64,000 bases of DNA from Rhizobium sp. FKY42 (GTDB taxonomy: Bacteria; Pseudomonadota; Alphaproteobacteria; Rhizobiales; Rhizobiaceae). Within the stretch, counting starts at the first letter, position 1, and each line of letters starts with the position of its first letter. Shown here piece by piece: positions 9,999 through 18,078 of this stretch. The stretch spans positions 1 to 64,000 of the forward strand of contig NZ_STGA01000008.1 in assembly GCF_005222835.1 (NCBI RefSeq), in the 5' to 3' direction. Made by a program: the position numbers and the translations under genes. Below the pieces are notes generated by a model. That model was not told the DNA's origin. It searched no databases and saw only the letters and a program-made list of their open reading frames with translations.

Positions 9999-11246
9999 TC
10001 AGATTCTGGGATTGTGCTGCTGGAAGAGTTTCCCCTTCTCGGCGATCAGCACAAAGATGAGCCCGATGATGGAGACACTGAAGAACCCGGCCACCATGGG
10101 CAATGCAGTTCCGTTAAAAGCCTGACCGATGACGGCACCGATGGCGGCACCACCAATCGTGCTCATGAAGCCGAGGACGGCCGAGGCTGTGCCAGCCACA
10201 TGCCCCAATGGTTCCATCGCCAGCGAGTTGAAATTCGCGCCGATCCAGCCAAATTGGAACATGGCGAGGGCAAAAAACGAGAGAAACAGCAGAAACGGCA
10301 TCGGTTCCGTGCTCAGCACCTGCACGAGCAGCCAGACGAAGGTCACCAGTATAAAGCCGAGCAGCGAGCCGTGCGAGAGCTTGCGCATTCCAAAGCGACC
10401 TACAAGCCGGGCATTGATGAACGAGGCCAGCGACATGAAGGCAGCAACGGCCGCAAACGCCACCGGGAACCACGGTCCCAGCCCATATATGCCCACGTAG
10501 ATCTGCTGAGCCGAGTTGATGAAGCCGAAGAGCGCCCCGAAGATGAAGGTTGCGGATATGGTGTAGCACAGCGCAACGCGGTTGGTGAGAACGATGCGGA
10601 AGCCGCCTAGGATAGAACTCAGGGTAAGAGGACGTACATCCTCTTTAGCCAAAGTTTCAGGAAGGCGAAGCGTCATCCAAGCAAGGATCATACCAGCCAT
10701 GATCGCGATGAACAGGAAGATCAGATGCCAATTGCCGCCCAGCATGATCAATTGCCCGGTTCCTGGTGCTATGATCGGCACGATCATGAACACCATCATG
10801 ATCAGCGACATGACTTCCGCCATTGACCGGCCTCCGAAGACATCGCGGACGATGGAGACAGTGATGACGCGCGTTGATGCCGCGCCGGCACCCTGAATGA
10901 AGCGAAGCATGAGCAGCATGCCGAATGATGGCACGATCACGATCAGCAAAGAGCACAGGATGTAGACCGAGAGCCCGAAAATCATGGGTGCACGCCGCCC
11001 AAACCGATCCGAGATCGGGCCATACAGCAATTGGGCAAAGCCAAACCCGAACAGATAGGAAGACACGATGAACTGACGTTCATTGACATCTGCGACTTGA
11101 AGATCCGCTCCAATTTCCTGAAGCGCAGGCAACATGATGTCGATAGCCAGGGCATTTAGTGCCATCAGCATTGCCATCATGGCTATGAACTCTTGCTTTC
11201 CAATGCCTTTGAGGCTTGAAGGCGCGGTCTTGGTCGCAGGTTTCAC
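9999..11246 (-). CDS. Bcr/CflA-type MFS multidrug exporter
   Basis: Inner-membrane proton-driven drug exporter of about 415 residues with roughly 12 hydrophobic helices. MFS motif A appears as GPISDRFGRR between helices 2 and 3, and the NALAIDIMLPALQEIG opening is typical of the Bcr/CflA (DHA1) group. The first in-frame ATG (11279) lies inside the terminator hairpin of the upstream grxD, so I choose GTG at 11246, preceded by GGGAA, giving (M)KPATKTAPSSLK. Substrates unknown. Convergent with the phosphatase gene. Confidence 0.88.
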   Translation of the reverse strand: MKPATKTAPSSLKGIGKQEFIAMMAMLMALNALAIDIMLPALQEIGADLQVADVNERQFIVSSYLFGFGFAQLLYGPISDRFGRRAPMIFGLSVYILCSLLIVIVPSFGMLLMLRFIQGAGAASTRVITVSIVRDVFGGRSMAEVMSLIMMVFMIVPIIAPGTGQLIMLGGNWHLIFLFIAIMAGMILAWMTLRLPETLAKEDVRPLTLSSILGGFRIVLTNRVALCYTISATFIFGALFGFINSAQQIYVGIYGLGPWFPVAFAAVAAFMSLASFINARLVGRFGMRKLSHGSLLGFILVTFVWLLVQVLSTEPMPFLLFLSFFALAMFQFGWIGANFNSLAMEPLGHVAGTASAVLGFMSTIGGAAIGAVIGQAFNGTALPMVAGFFSVSIIGLIFVLIAEKGKLFQQHNPRI

Positions 11247-11265
11247 GCAAAAATTCCCACAAATG

Positions 11266-11292
11266 AAAAGGCGCCGCATTCCAGCGGCGCCT
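11266..11292 (-). terminator. grxD terminator
   Basis: A 9-bp GC-rich stem (arms 11269-11277 and 11284-11292, 6-nt loop) is followed on the minus strand by TTTT: a standard intrinsic terminator about 40 nt after the grxD stop. It overlaps the first possible ATG of the MFS gene. Confidence 0.8.
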
Positions 11293-11332
11293 CAAACTTG
11301 AAAGTCAGCCAGCGAAGCTGGTTGAGGCCCGT

Positions 11333-11668
11333 TTAGGCTGCGCCGCGAACGGCGATGCCCTGATCCTGAAAATGGGTCTGGAGTTCGCCAGACTGGAACA
11401 TTTCGCGGACAATGTCGCAGCCGCCGACAAATTCACCCTTGATGTAGAGCTGGGGAATTGTTGGCCAGTTGGAATAATCCTTGATGCCCTGGCGGATTTC
11501 CGCGTCGGCCAGCACGTTGATGCCTTTGTAGTCCACGCCGAGATAATCGAGAATCTGGACAACCTGGCCCGAAAAACCGCATTGCGGGAACTGAGGCGTG
11601 CCCTTCATGAAAAGCACGACATCATTGCCCTTCACTTCGCTGTCGATCAGCTCATGAATACCGCTCAT
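11333..11668 (-). CDS. grxD: monothiol glutaredoxin GrxD
   Basis: CGFS-type glutaredoxin that carries or transfers [2Fe-2S] clusters with glutathione and acts with BolA proteins in iron sensing. The 111-residue product has the active site CGFS at residues 30-33, the WPTIPQLY cis-Pro segment and the GGCDIVREM glutathione-binding end. ATG at 11668 gives the standard MSGIHELID start; ten upstream in-frame codons are rejected. It follows the bolA-like gene on the same strand, and the two products are known partners. Confidence 0.96.
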   Translation of the reverse strand: MSGIHELIDSEVKGNDVVLFMKGTPQFPQCGFSGQVVQILDYLGVDYKGINVLADAEIRQGIKDYSNWPTIPQLYIKGEFVGGCDIVREMFQSGELQTHFQDQGIAVRGAA

Positions 11669-11811
11669 GATTGATTTCCTTCTCTCACCTGGAGTCAAGG
11701 TCCAGATATTATGGGTTGCTTATTATCACGAAACCTGACGGAAGCCAGCGGCAAAATACGACTGGAACTATGATTTCGCGTGATGGGTTTATTCACAGAT
11801 TGGAATAAAGC

Positions 11812-12045
11812 TTAGTCCGGTGCGGAGGTCTGAAGCGCGAGAGCATGCAGGACGCCGCCCATGTTACCCTTCAGGGCTTCATAGACCATCTGGTGCTGCT
11901 GCACACGGCTTTTGCCGCGAAAAGCTTCCGCAACCACTTCGGCGGCATAGTGATCACCGTCACCTGCCAGATCCCGGATCGTGACTTTGGCACCCGGGAT
12001 CCCAGCTTTGATCATGTCTTCGATTTCACCGGGGCGCATAGGCAT
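11812..12045 (-). CDS. BolA/IbaG-family protein
   Basis: A 77-residue BolA-fold protein, the short class. BolA proteins bind CGFS glutaredoxins and bridge an iron-sulfur cluster through a conserved His; here the segment is SRVQQHQMVYEALKG. In rhizobia such proteins take part in iron and Fe-S signalling, which fits the adjacent grxD. It lies 84 nt after purL and 143 nt before grxD, all on the minus strand, so a purL-bolA-grxD transcript is possible. Confidence 0.92.
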   Translation of the reverse strand: MPMRPGEIEDMIKAGIPGAKVTIRDLAGDGDHYAAEVVAEAFRGKSRVQQHQMVYEALKGNMGGVLHALALQTSAPD

Positions 12046-12128
12046 CTGGTCGTCCTTCCTAGTTAGGTATGGTTGTTTTCGACCAGACTGCCAAATTTCA
12101 CCGGATTCTCAAAGCCTCTTGATACTGC

Positions 12129-14336
12129 TCACGCCATAAAGGTGGGGAACCAGTCCTCGTGAGCATCAACAAGACGTGTAACCTCGACGTTCACCAGATC
12201 ATCGACCTGAAGAGCGGTGCCACCGACGTTACCAAGTTGGCGGAACGGGACACCTGCGGACTCTGCACTTGCGCAGACGAAGTTCGCCAGGTCGGCCGGA
12301 ACTGCGATGACATAGCGCGCCTGATCTTCTCCGAAAAGGAGGGCGTGCGGCAAGCCTTTGCATTCTCCCAGCGAGATCTTGGCTCCCTTCTTTGAGGCCA
12401 TCGCCATTTCCGCCAAGGCAAGCAGCAAACCGCCGGAAGAAATGTCGTGGCATGCGGTAACCTGGCTGTTTCTGATCAGGCCGCGTACGAAATCGCCGTG
12501 GCGGCGCTCGGCCTTCAGGTCAACCTCAGGAGCCGGACCTTCCGTGGAGCCGACAATGTCGCGGAGATAGATGGATGAGCCCAGATGCGAACCATCGATG
12601 CCGATCATGATCAGCACGTCACCATCTTTGGCAGTTCCGATCCTGGCCATCTTCGACCAGTCAGGCAACAGGCCAACGCCGGCGATGGTCGGTGTAGGCA
12701 GGATCGCCACGCCATTGGTCTCGTTGTAAAGCGAGACGTTGCCGGAAACGATTGGGAAGTCGAGGGCGCGGCAGGCTTCGCCAATGCCCTGAATGGCACC
12801 AACCAGCTGGCCCATGATTTCCGGTTTCTCCGGATTGCCAAAGTTCAGGTTATCCGTCGCGGCCAGAGGCTCGGCGCCCGTGGCGGTGATGTTGCGCCAG
12901 CATTCGGCCACTGCCTGCTTGCCGCCCTCGATGGGATCGGCTTCGACATAGCGCGGTGTAACGTCCGAGGAGAATGCCAGAGCCTTGCTGGCATGGCCTT
13001 CCACACGCACAACACCTGCGTCTCCACCCGGCAGCTGAAGGGAATTGCCCTGGATCAGCGTATCATACTGCTCATAAACCCAGCGACGGCTCGACTGGTT
13101 GGGTGAGCCGACGAGCTTCAACAGTGCGTCGTTGTAATCGGCGGGAGCGGCAACCTTATCGGCGGGCAGTGCAGGCCGCGTCACGGATGGCTGCCATGGA
13201 CGGTCATATTCCGGTGCTTCGTCACCCAGTTCCTTGATGGGCAGGTTCGCGACTTCCTCGCCCTCATGAAGAATGCGAAAACGGAGGTCATCCGTCGTTT
13301 TACCCACGATTGCGAAATCCAACCCCCACTTGACGAAGATCGCCTTCGCAACTTCTTCCTTTTCGGGACGAAGAACCATGAGCATACGCTCCTGGCTTTC
13401 GGACAGCATCATTTCGTATGCCGTCATCCGTTCCTCGCGGACCGGAACCTTATCGAGATCAAGCTCAATACCCAGATCGCCCTTGGCGCCCATTTCAACA
13501 GCAGAACAGGTCAAACCAGCAGCGCCCATATCCTGAATGGCAATAACTGCGCCGGTCGCCATCAATTCGAGGCAGGCTTCGAGCAGGCACTTTTCCGTGA
13601 AGGGATCGCCGACCTGTACGGTGGGGCGCTTTTCTTCGATCGATTCGTCGAATTCTGCGGAGGCCATAGTGGCACCACCGACGCCGTCGCGACCGGTTTT
13701 CGCGCCGAGATAGACAACAGGAAGACCTACACCTTCTGCCTTGGAGTAGAAGATCGCGTCGCTCTTGGCGAGACCGGCTGCGAAGGCATTGACCAGAATG
13801 TTGCCATTGTAGCGGGAATCGAACTCCACTTCGCCGCCGACGGTCGGAACGCCGAAGGAGTTACCATAGCCGCCGACGCCGGATACAACGCCCGATACGA
13901 GGTGGCGGGTTTTGGGATGATCCGGTGCGCCGAACCGAAGGGCATTCATGGCGGCAATGGGTCTCGCGCCCATGGTGAAGACATCGCGCAGGATGCCGCC
14001 AACGCCGGTTGCGGCGCCTTGGTACGGCTCGATGTAGGAGGGATGGTTATGACTTTCCATCTTGAAGACGACGCAGTCACCGTCATCGATGTCTACCACA
14101 CCAGCATTCTCGCCAGGGCCCTGAATGACGCGCGGCCCCTTGGTCGGCAGCGTGCGCAGCCAGCGCTTGGAAGACTTGTAAGAGCAATGTTCATTCCACA
14201 TTGCAGAAAAGATGCCGAGTTCGGTGAAGGTCGGTTCGCGGCCGATCAAGTCAAGAATGCGCTGATATTCATCAGGCTTCAGTCCGTGGGCAGCAACAAG
14301 TTCTGGTGTAATGGCGATCTGGTTCGGAATAGTCAT
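12129..14336 (-). CDS. purL: phosphoribosylformylglycinamidine synthase large subunit
   Basis: ATP-dependent step 4 of purine synthesis, converting FGAR to FGAM with ammonia supplied by PurQ. At 735 residues it is the small PurL type that needs separate PurS and PurQ, both of which are encoded nearby. Recognisable segments include [20 protein letters not shown] near the N-terminus, [21 protein letters not shown], and the internal repeat of the AIRS-like fold ([11 protein letters not shown]). Same strand as purC-purS-purQ but separated from them by two unrelated envelope genes and a large palindrome. Confidence 0.97.
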   Translation of the reverse strand: MTIPNQIAITPELVAAHGLKPDEYQRILDLIGREPTFTELGIFSAMWNEHCSYKSSKRWLRTLPTKGPRVIQGPGENAGVVDIDDGDCVVFKMESHNHPSYIEPYQGAATGVGGILRDVFTMGARPIAAMNALRFGAPDHPKTRHLVSGVVSGVGGYGNSFGVPTVGGEVEFDSRYNGNILVNAFAAGLAKSDAIFYSKAEGVGLPVVYLGAKTGRDGVGGATMASAEFDESIEEKRPTVQVGDPFTEKCLLEACLELMATGAVIAIQDMGAAGLTCSAVEMGAKGDLGIELDLDKVPVREERMTAYEMMLSESQERMLMVLRPEKEEVAKAIFVKWGLDFAIVGKTTDDLRFRILHEGEEVANLPIKELGDEAPEYDRPWQPSVTRPALPADKVAAPADYNDALLKLVGSPNQSSRRWVYEQYDTLIQGNSLQLPGGDAGVVRVEGHASKALAFSSDVTPRYVEADPIEGGKQAVAECWRNITATGAEPLAATDNLNFGNPEKPEIMGQLVGAIQGIGEACRALDFPIVSGNVSLYNETNGVAILPTPTIAGVGLLPDWSKMARIGTAKDGDVLIMIGIDGSHLGSSIYLRDIVGSTEGPAPEVDLKAERRHGDFVRGLIRNSQVTACHDISSGGLLLALAEMAMASKKGAKISLGECKGLPHALLFGEDQARYVIAVPADLANFVCASAESAGVPFRQLGNVGGTALQVDDLVNVEVTRLVDAHEDWFPTFMA

Positions 14337-14388
14337 CGTCTTCCCTACAGGCGGTCCGGGCTGGCGTCTCTTTATCCTAGAAGAATGA

Positions 14389-14420
14389 TGGGCGCGACAG
14401 GAAATTTCCTGCCACGCCCA
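14389..14420 (-). terminator. 32-nt palindrome between the pagL-like gene and purL
   Basis: An almost loopless inverted repeat: 16 base pairs including two G-U on the minus-strand RNA, centred on AAATTT. It lies 72 nt after the stop of the PagL-like gene and 53 nt before the purL start. A pyrimidine-rich stretch without a clean T run follows. It could be a terminator, a purL leader element or a dimeric operator. Confidence 0.55.
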
Positions 14421-14491
14421 TATGATTCACTTCGAATGCGCATGTCTGTGAGTCACACCTAAGATGTGCGGTTCAGCGACCAGTTGGCGGG

Positions 14492-15076
14492 CTAGAACTT
14501 GTAGCCGACAAGCACGCCTGCGCGCGTGACGCCGCTGTTCCAATCGCCGCAAAGCCCGGCATGGGACGAGTGCTCGACCTGAGCCACCACGCGCCAGTGG
14601 TCGTTAATGTTTACGCCAGCCGCCATGTATTCATGAAACAAAGCATGGCAACCGAGATACGGACCGCGTCCACCGTCAAACCGAAGCTTGCCATCATTCA
14701 CGCTGCCTCCAAAGCCTGCTTCAAGGAAGAAACGCTCATTGAGATCAAAGGTCCAGGAAAAGCCGGCATAGGCCTGATTGGTTTCGCCAGCGGTACTGAT
14801 GTCAGCACCGACATGGACACGGGGGCTGGTGAGCTTCTGCCATCCTTGTGCATTGTCATGATCCCAGGGATCGAAGAACAGCATGCCGGTAACGAAGAAT
14901 CCTTTCTCGTCGTTGCTATAGGTATTGTCGATCGCGCCATAGGCTCCGAAGCGGGCTTCGTCGAAGATGGGGCCGGCTCCAGAGGCGATTGCGGTGTCTG
15001 CCGCCATCACCGGCGAACACAGTGCAAGCAGAATGGCAGTTGTCCCGATCAGGCTCGAAACCAGCTTTTGCTGCAT
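14492..15076 (-). CDS. acyloxyacyl hydrolase, PagL-like lipid A 3-O-deacylase
   Basis: Outer-membrane beta-barrel lipase that removes the 3-linked acyl chain from lipid A. The 194-residue precursor has a signal peptide (about 1-25, ending in SPVMAA), alternating beta-strand sequence, and the motif EHSSHAG near residue 170, which holds the His-x-Ser pair of the PagL active site; the chain ends in the outer-membrane-like GVLVGYKF. It sits inside the pur cluster with no metabolic link to purines. The fold and motif are clear; activity on this organism's lipid A is inferred. Confidence 0.83.
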   Translation of the reverse strand: MQQKLVSSLIGTTAILLALCSPVMAADTAIASGAGPIFDEARFGAYGAIDNTYSNDEKGFFVTGMLFFDPWDHDNAQGWQKLTSPRVHVGADISTAGETNQAYAGFSWTFDLNERFFLEAGFGGSVNDGKLRFDGGRGPYLGCHALFHEYMAAGVNINDHWRVVAQVEHSSHAGLCGDWNSGVTRAGVLVGYKF

Positions 15077-15238
15077 AGGTCTACCGCCCCTGTGGCCGCC
15101 TTCAGCGAGGCAGCGAATCTCTCTGGAGGTAGATTAGGCGTTAGTTAACTATAGCAGCAAGCAGCCTTAAACGAACCGGAGTCCCGCTCGCGCGATTGTT
15201 CTCGAAGATCACATTTTTGCCACAACCGGGATGGTGAC

Positions 15239-15628
15239 TCAGCAGTTTTTGCCGCCATTCGCCCAGCGCACGACATCCTGCTTGATGCGGGCACCTTGCG
15301 GGCCATCGACAAGCGGGCCAAATGCGTCCAGTCGAGCAGGATTTCCCTCCGCCTGAACGACGAGAAGTGGTCTCGATTCGGGGCTGTGGCGCGGCACCGC
15401 CAGAATGCGGGGGCGCCCGGAGAAGGAATTCAGTTCGGGCGCGAGACGATAATCCTTGAAGGCTGCGTCTCCCGATTTGAACCAGCAGGAATTCGCCGCG
15501 AGCGCTACCCTTTCCATGGTGGGCAGCGCCGCCCGGTTCTGGGGCTGAGGCTGTTGACGATCGGACTGACAGGCCGAGAGCGCTGTTGCTGCCAGAATTG
15601 TCACGATACCGACCGTCAAATTGTGCAT
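15239..15628 (-). CDS. small predicted lipoprotein
   Basis: A 129-residue protein of unknown function. From ATG at 15628 it has an N-terminal hydrophobic segment ending in a good lipobox (LSAC), so it should be lipidated at about Cys20 and held in the envelope. Two further Cys (in NSCWF and the terminal KNC) could form a disulfide. The longer frame to 15718 overlaps purQ and is rejected. It starts 28 nt after purQ on the same strand, so it is probably transcribed with purQ. Confidence 0.75.
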   Translation of the reverse strand: MHNLTVGIVTILAATALSACQSDRQQPQPQNRAALPTMERVALAANSCWFKSGDAAFKDYRLAPELNSFSGRPRILAVPRHSPESRPLLVVQAEGNPARLDAFGPLVDGPQGARIKQDVVRWANGGKNC

Positions 15629-15656
15629 ATGTCTTCTCGATATTCCTGGCGGTTGA

Positions 15657-16331
15657 TCAGGCGGCCGCGACGACTTCGAGCGCCGAGGCGAAGATGCCGC
15701 GTCCATCATTGCCACCATGGGCGGCTTCGATGAGATTTTCCGGGTGTGGCATCATGCCAAGCACATTGCCCCGCTTGTTCACGACGCCAGCGATATCCGA
15801 CAGAGAGCCGTTGGGGTTGGTGCCTTCGGCATAGCGGAAGACAATCTGATTGTTGTCTTCGAGTGACTTGAGTGTTTCGCTTTCCACGAAATAGTTGCCA
15901 TCATGGTGGGCTACCGGGCAGCGGATGATCTGGCCCGTCTCGTAGGCGCGCGTGAAATCCGTATCGGCATTGACGACCTCAAGCTTGATTTCCTTGCAGA
16001 CAAACTTCAGGGACGCGTTGCGCATCAGTGCGCCGGGGAGCATGCCAGCCTCGACAAGGATCTGAAAGCCGTTGCAGACGCCCAGTACCTTTACGCCAGC
16101 TTCAGCCTTGCGACGGATGGCTTCCATGACGGGCATGCGTGCCGCGATCGCCCCGCAGCGCAGATAGTCGCCGTAGGAGAAGCCGCCGGGAATGACGATT
16201 AGATCCACATCCGGGATATCCGTTTCTGTTTGCCATACGGCGACTGGTGCCTGACCGGAGATGCGCGTGAGAGCTGCAATCATGTCACGGTCGCGGTTCA
16301 GACCGGGCAATTGAACGACGGCGGATTTCAT
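15657..16331 (-). CDS. purQ: phosphoribosylformylglycinamidine synthase glutaminase subunit
   Basis: Class I glutamine amidotransferase that supplies ammonia to PurL. The 224-residue product shows the nucleophile elbow GVCNGFQIL (Cys near residue 90), [13 protein letters not shown], and the catalytic His/Glu in MPHPEN near the C-terminus. It begins [17 protein letters not shown], which is standard. It lies downstream of purS, separated by a 123-nt gap containing a strong hairpin. Confidence 0.97.
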   Translation of the reverse strand: MKSAVVQLPGLNRDRDMIAALTRISGQAPVAVWQTETDIPDVDLIVIPGGFSYGDYLRCGAIAARMPVMEAIRRKAEAGVKVLGVCNGFQILVEAGMLPGALMRNASLKFVCKEIKLEVVNADTDFTRAYETGQIIRCPVAHHDGNYFVESETLKSLEDNNQIVFRYAEGTNPNGSLSDIAGVVNKRGNVLGMMPHPENLIEAAHGGNDGRGIFASALEVVAAA

Positions 16332-16384
16332 GGGCTTGACCTCAACAGGCTTCGCGCAGAAGCGGTTTTCTGAAAATTTCCGTG

Positions 16385-16414
16385 GTGCGGGCTGTCATTG
16401 ACTGAAGCCCGCAC
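16385..16414 (-). terminator. hairpin between purS and purQ
   Basis: A perfect 9-bp stem (GTGCGGGCT, 16385-16393, with AGCCCGCAC, 16406-16414) and a 12-nt loop in the purS-purQ gap. There is no T tract directly after it on the minus strand, so it may attenuate or shape mRNA processing rather than terminate. Confidence 0.5.
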
Positions 16415-16454
16415 AAAATTCTCTCGGCGCGATCGAAACCGCCCGACGATTGTA

Positions 16455-16697
16455 TCAGACCAGGCTGATCGAGTAGTTCTCGATTACAGTGTTGGCCAGA
16501 AGCTTGTCGCACATGGCTTTGATTTGTTCTTCGGCCTTCGCACGATCGCCGGTTTCGACCTCGAGATCGAATACCTTGCCCTGCCGAACCTGATTTACAC
16601 CTTCGAAACCGAGGCTTCCGAGCGCACCTTCAATGGCCTTGCCCTGCGGGTCCAGAACACCGTTCTTCAAAGTGACGGTAACACGTGCCTTGATCAC
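16455..16697 (-). CDS. purS: phosphoribosylformylglycinamidine synthase subunit PurS
   Basis: An 80-residue bridging subunit that holds PurQ and PurL together and helps channel ammonia. Characteristic features are the opening IKARVTVTLKNGVLDPQG, followed by GSLGFEGVNQVRQGKVFDLEV. Full length. It starts 18 nt after the purC stop, so purC and purS are certainly cotranscribed. Confidence 0.97.
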   Translation of the reverse strand: MIKARVTVTLKNGVLDPQGKAIEGALGSLGFEGVNQVRQGKVFDLEVETGDRAKAEEQIKAMCDKLLANTVIENYSISLV

Positions 16698-16715
16698 TGC
16701 TTGCTCCCTGACGGC

Positions 16716-17480
16716 TTACTGTACGAGAACCGGACCCGTTCCGCGGATCGGCTCGTTTTCGTTGATGATTCCCAGACGGCGCGCAACTTCGGAATAGGCC
16801 TCCAGAAGGCCGCCCAGATCCCGGCGGAAGCGATCCTTATCCATTTTCTCCCTGGTTTCGATGTCCCAGAGACGGCAGCTGTCCGGCGAAATCTCATCTG
16901 CCAGAATGATGCGCATCATGTCGCCTTCGAACAGGCGTCCGCATTCGATCTTGAAATCGATCAGCTGGATGCCAACACCAAGGAAGAGACCGGACAGGAA
17001 GTCGTTGACGCGAATGGCAAGAGCCATGATGTCGTCCAGTTCCGCAGGATTTGCCCATCCGAAAGCAGTGATGTGCTCTTCGGAAACCATGGGATCTGCA
17101 AGGGCATCGGACTTGTAGTAGAACTCGATGATCGAACGGGGCAGGACAGTGCCTTCCTCGATGCCCAGTCGCTCCGACAGTGATCCGGCCGCGACATTGC
17201 GGACAACGATCTCTAGTGGAATGATTTCCACTTCGCGGATCAACTGCTCACGCATGTTGAGGCGGCGGATGAAATGGGTAGGGATGCCAATCTTGTTCAG
17301 ATGGGTAAAGATATACTCTGAAATACGATTGTTGAGCACACCCTTGCCATCGATCACCTCATGCTTCTTCTTATTGAAGGCGGTGGCATCGTCCTTGAAG
17401 AACTGAATCAGCGTGCCCGGTTCCGGGCCTTCATAAAGGATCTTAGCCTTGCCTTCGTAAATACGGCGGCGACGGTTCAT
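16716..17480 (-). CDS. purC: SAICAR synthetase
   Basis: Joins CAIR and aspartate using ATP to give SAICAR, step 7 of purine synthesis. The 254-residue protein starts [15 protein letters not shown] (nucleotide-binding loop) and contains VDFKIE-like substrate residues ([12 protein letters not shown]) and the [14 protein letters not shown] segment that defines the family. It heads the minus-strand purC-purS-purQ series. Its leader contains a widely spaced 10-bp inverted repeat. Confidence 0.97.
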   Translation of the reverse strand: MNRRRRIYEGKAKILYEGPEPGTLIQFFKDDATAFNKKKHEVIDGKGVLNNRISEYIFTHLNKIGIPTHFIRRLNMREQLIREVEIIPLEIVVRNVAAGSLSERLGIEEGTVLPRSIIEFYYKSDALADPMVSEEHITAFGWANPAELDDIMALAIRVNDFLSGLFLGVGIQLIDFKIECGRLFEGDMMRIILADEISPDSCRLWDIETREKMDKDRFRRDLGGLLEAYSEVARRLGIINENEPIRGTGPVLVQ

Positions 17481-17502
17481 GACATCTTGTCTCGTTGTTC
17501 GT

Positions 17503-17573
17503 GCGCATTGTGATGCGCTGTGGAATAGGATTGAGCGGTCCCATAACGGAAATTGTCTCGTTTCACAATGCGC
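17503..17573. repeat. widely spaced inverted repeat in the purC leader
   Basis: GCGCATTGTG at 17503-17512 and its exact reverse complement CACAATGCGC at 17564-17573 are separated by 51 nt. They lie 23-93 nt upstream of the purC start and between purC and the divergent zeta-inhibitor gene. They could be two operator half-sites or the foot of a long leader RNA stem. Confidence 0.5.
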
Positions 17574-17717
17574 GTGGATGGAGAACCGTTCTGTTGATCG
17601 TCAATTGGAAGCATTTATTCACCGTGCCGTTACACGCTTCCGCAAATATTGGTGTGCATCATTCCATCAGCCTTCAATAATTCGCTTTTGAACGAAGGGC
17701 TGAAACAGGGGATGTTG

Positions 17718-18029
17718 ATGATTACGATGCGTGACCGCGCGCAAGCGCTCGAAATGAAATATACCCAGGAACAGACTTGGCTTTTTCGCGCGGAAGCGCG
17801 ACGAAACAAGCTGATCGGCCTTTGGGCGGCAGAAACCATGGGGGCGCAGGATCCTTTGGGCTATGCAACCAATCTTGCGGAATGGGGTGTCGAGCATCCC
17901 ACTGATGTTCAGCTTATCGACAGATTGCGGCAAGACTTTACTGCTGCCAATGTCGTTTTGAATGAAGACGAAATCACATCGCGCATGCATGCACTCCTGA
18001 TCGAAATCCTTGATGAGATGCGCAGCTGA
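17718..18029 (+). CDS. DUF1476 protein, F1-ATPase zeta-subunit-like inhibitor
   Basis: A 103-residue helical protein of the alphaproteobacterial zeta family, which blocks ATP hydrolysis by F1-ATPase. The family signature is visible: MRDRAQALEMKYTQEQTWLFRAEARRN in short segments, then KLIGLWAA and the C-terminal VLNEDEITSRMHAL. I use ATG at 17718, which has AGGGG 8 nt upstream, over the longer frame opening at 17649. The N-terminal inhibitory region is less canonical than in the main zeta protein, so this may be a paralogue. Divergent from purC. Confidence 0.82.
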   Translation: MITMRDRAQALEMKYTQEQTWLFRAEARRNKLIGLWAAETMGAQDPLGYATNLAEWGVEHPTDVQLIDRLRQDFTAANVVLNEDEITSRMHALLIEILDEMRS

Positions 18030-18038
18030 CAAACATGT

Positions 18039-18064
18039 CCGAGGCAATGGGAACGTTGCCTCGG
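18039..18064. terminator. bidirectional hairpin between convergent genes
   Basis: CCGAGGCAA (18039-18047) and TTGCCTCGG (18056-18064) form a perfect 9-bp stem with an 8-nt loop between the converging zeta-inhibitor and diguanylate cyclase genes. No T run on either side. Confidence 0.55.
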
Positions 18065-18078
18065 CTTCCGATTCTACG

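Noticed and set aside
11247..11279. ATG at 11279 as start of the MFS exporter
   Set aside because: It lies within the grxD terminator stem; the GTG at 11246 is free of it.
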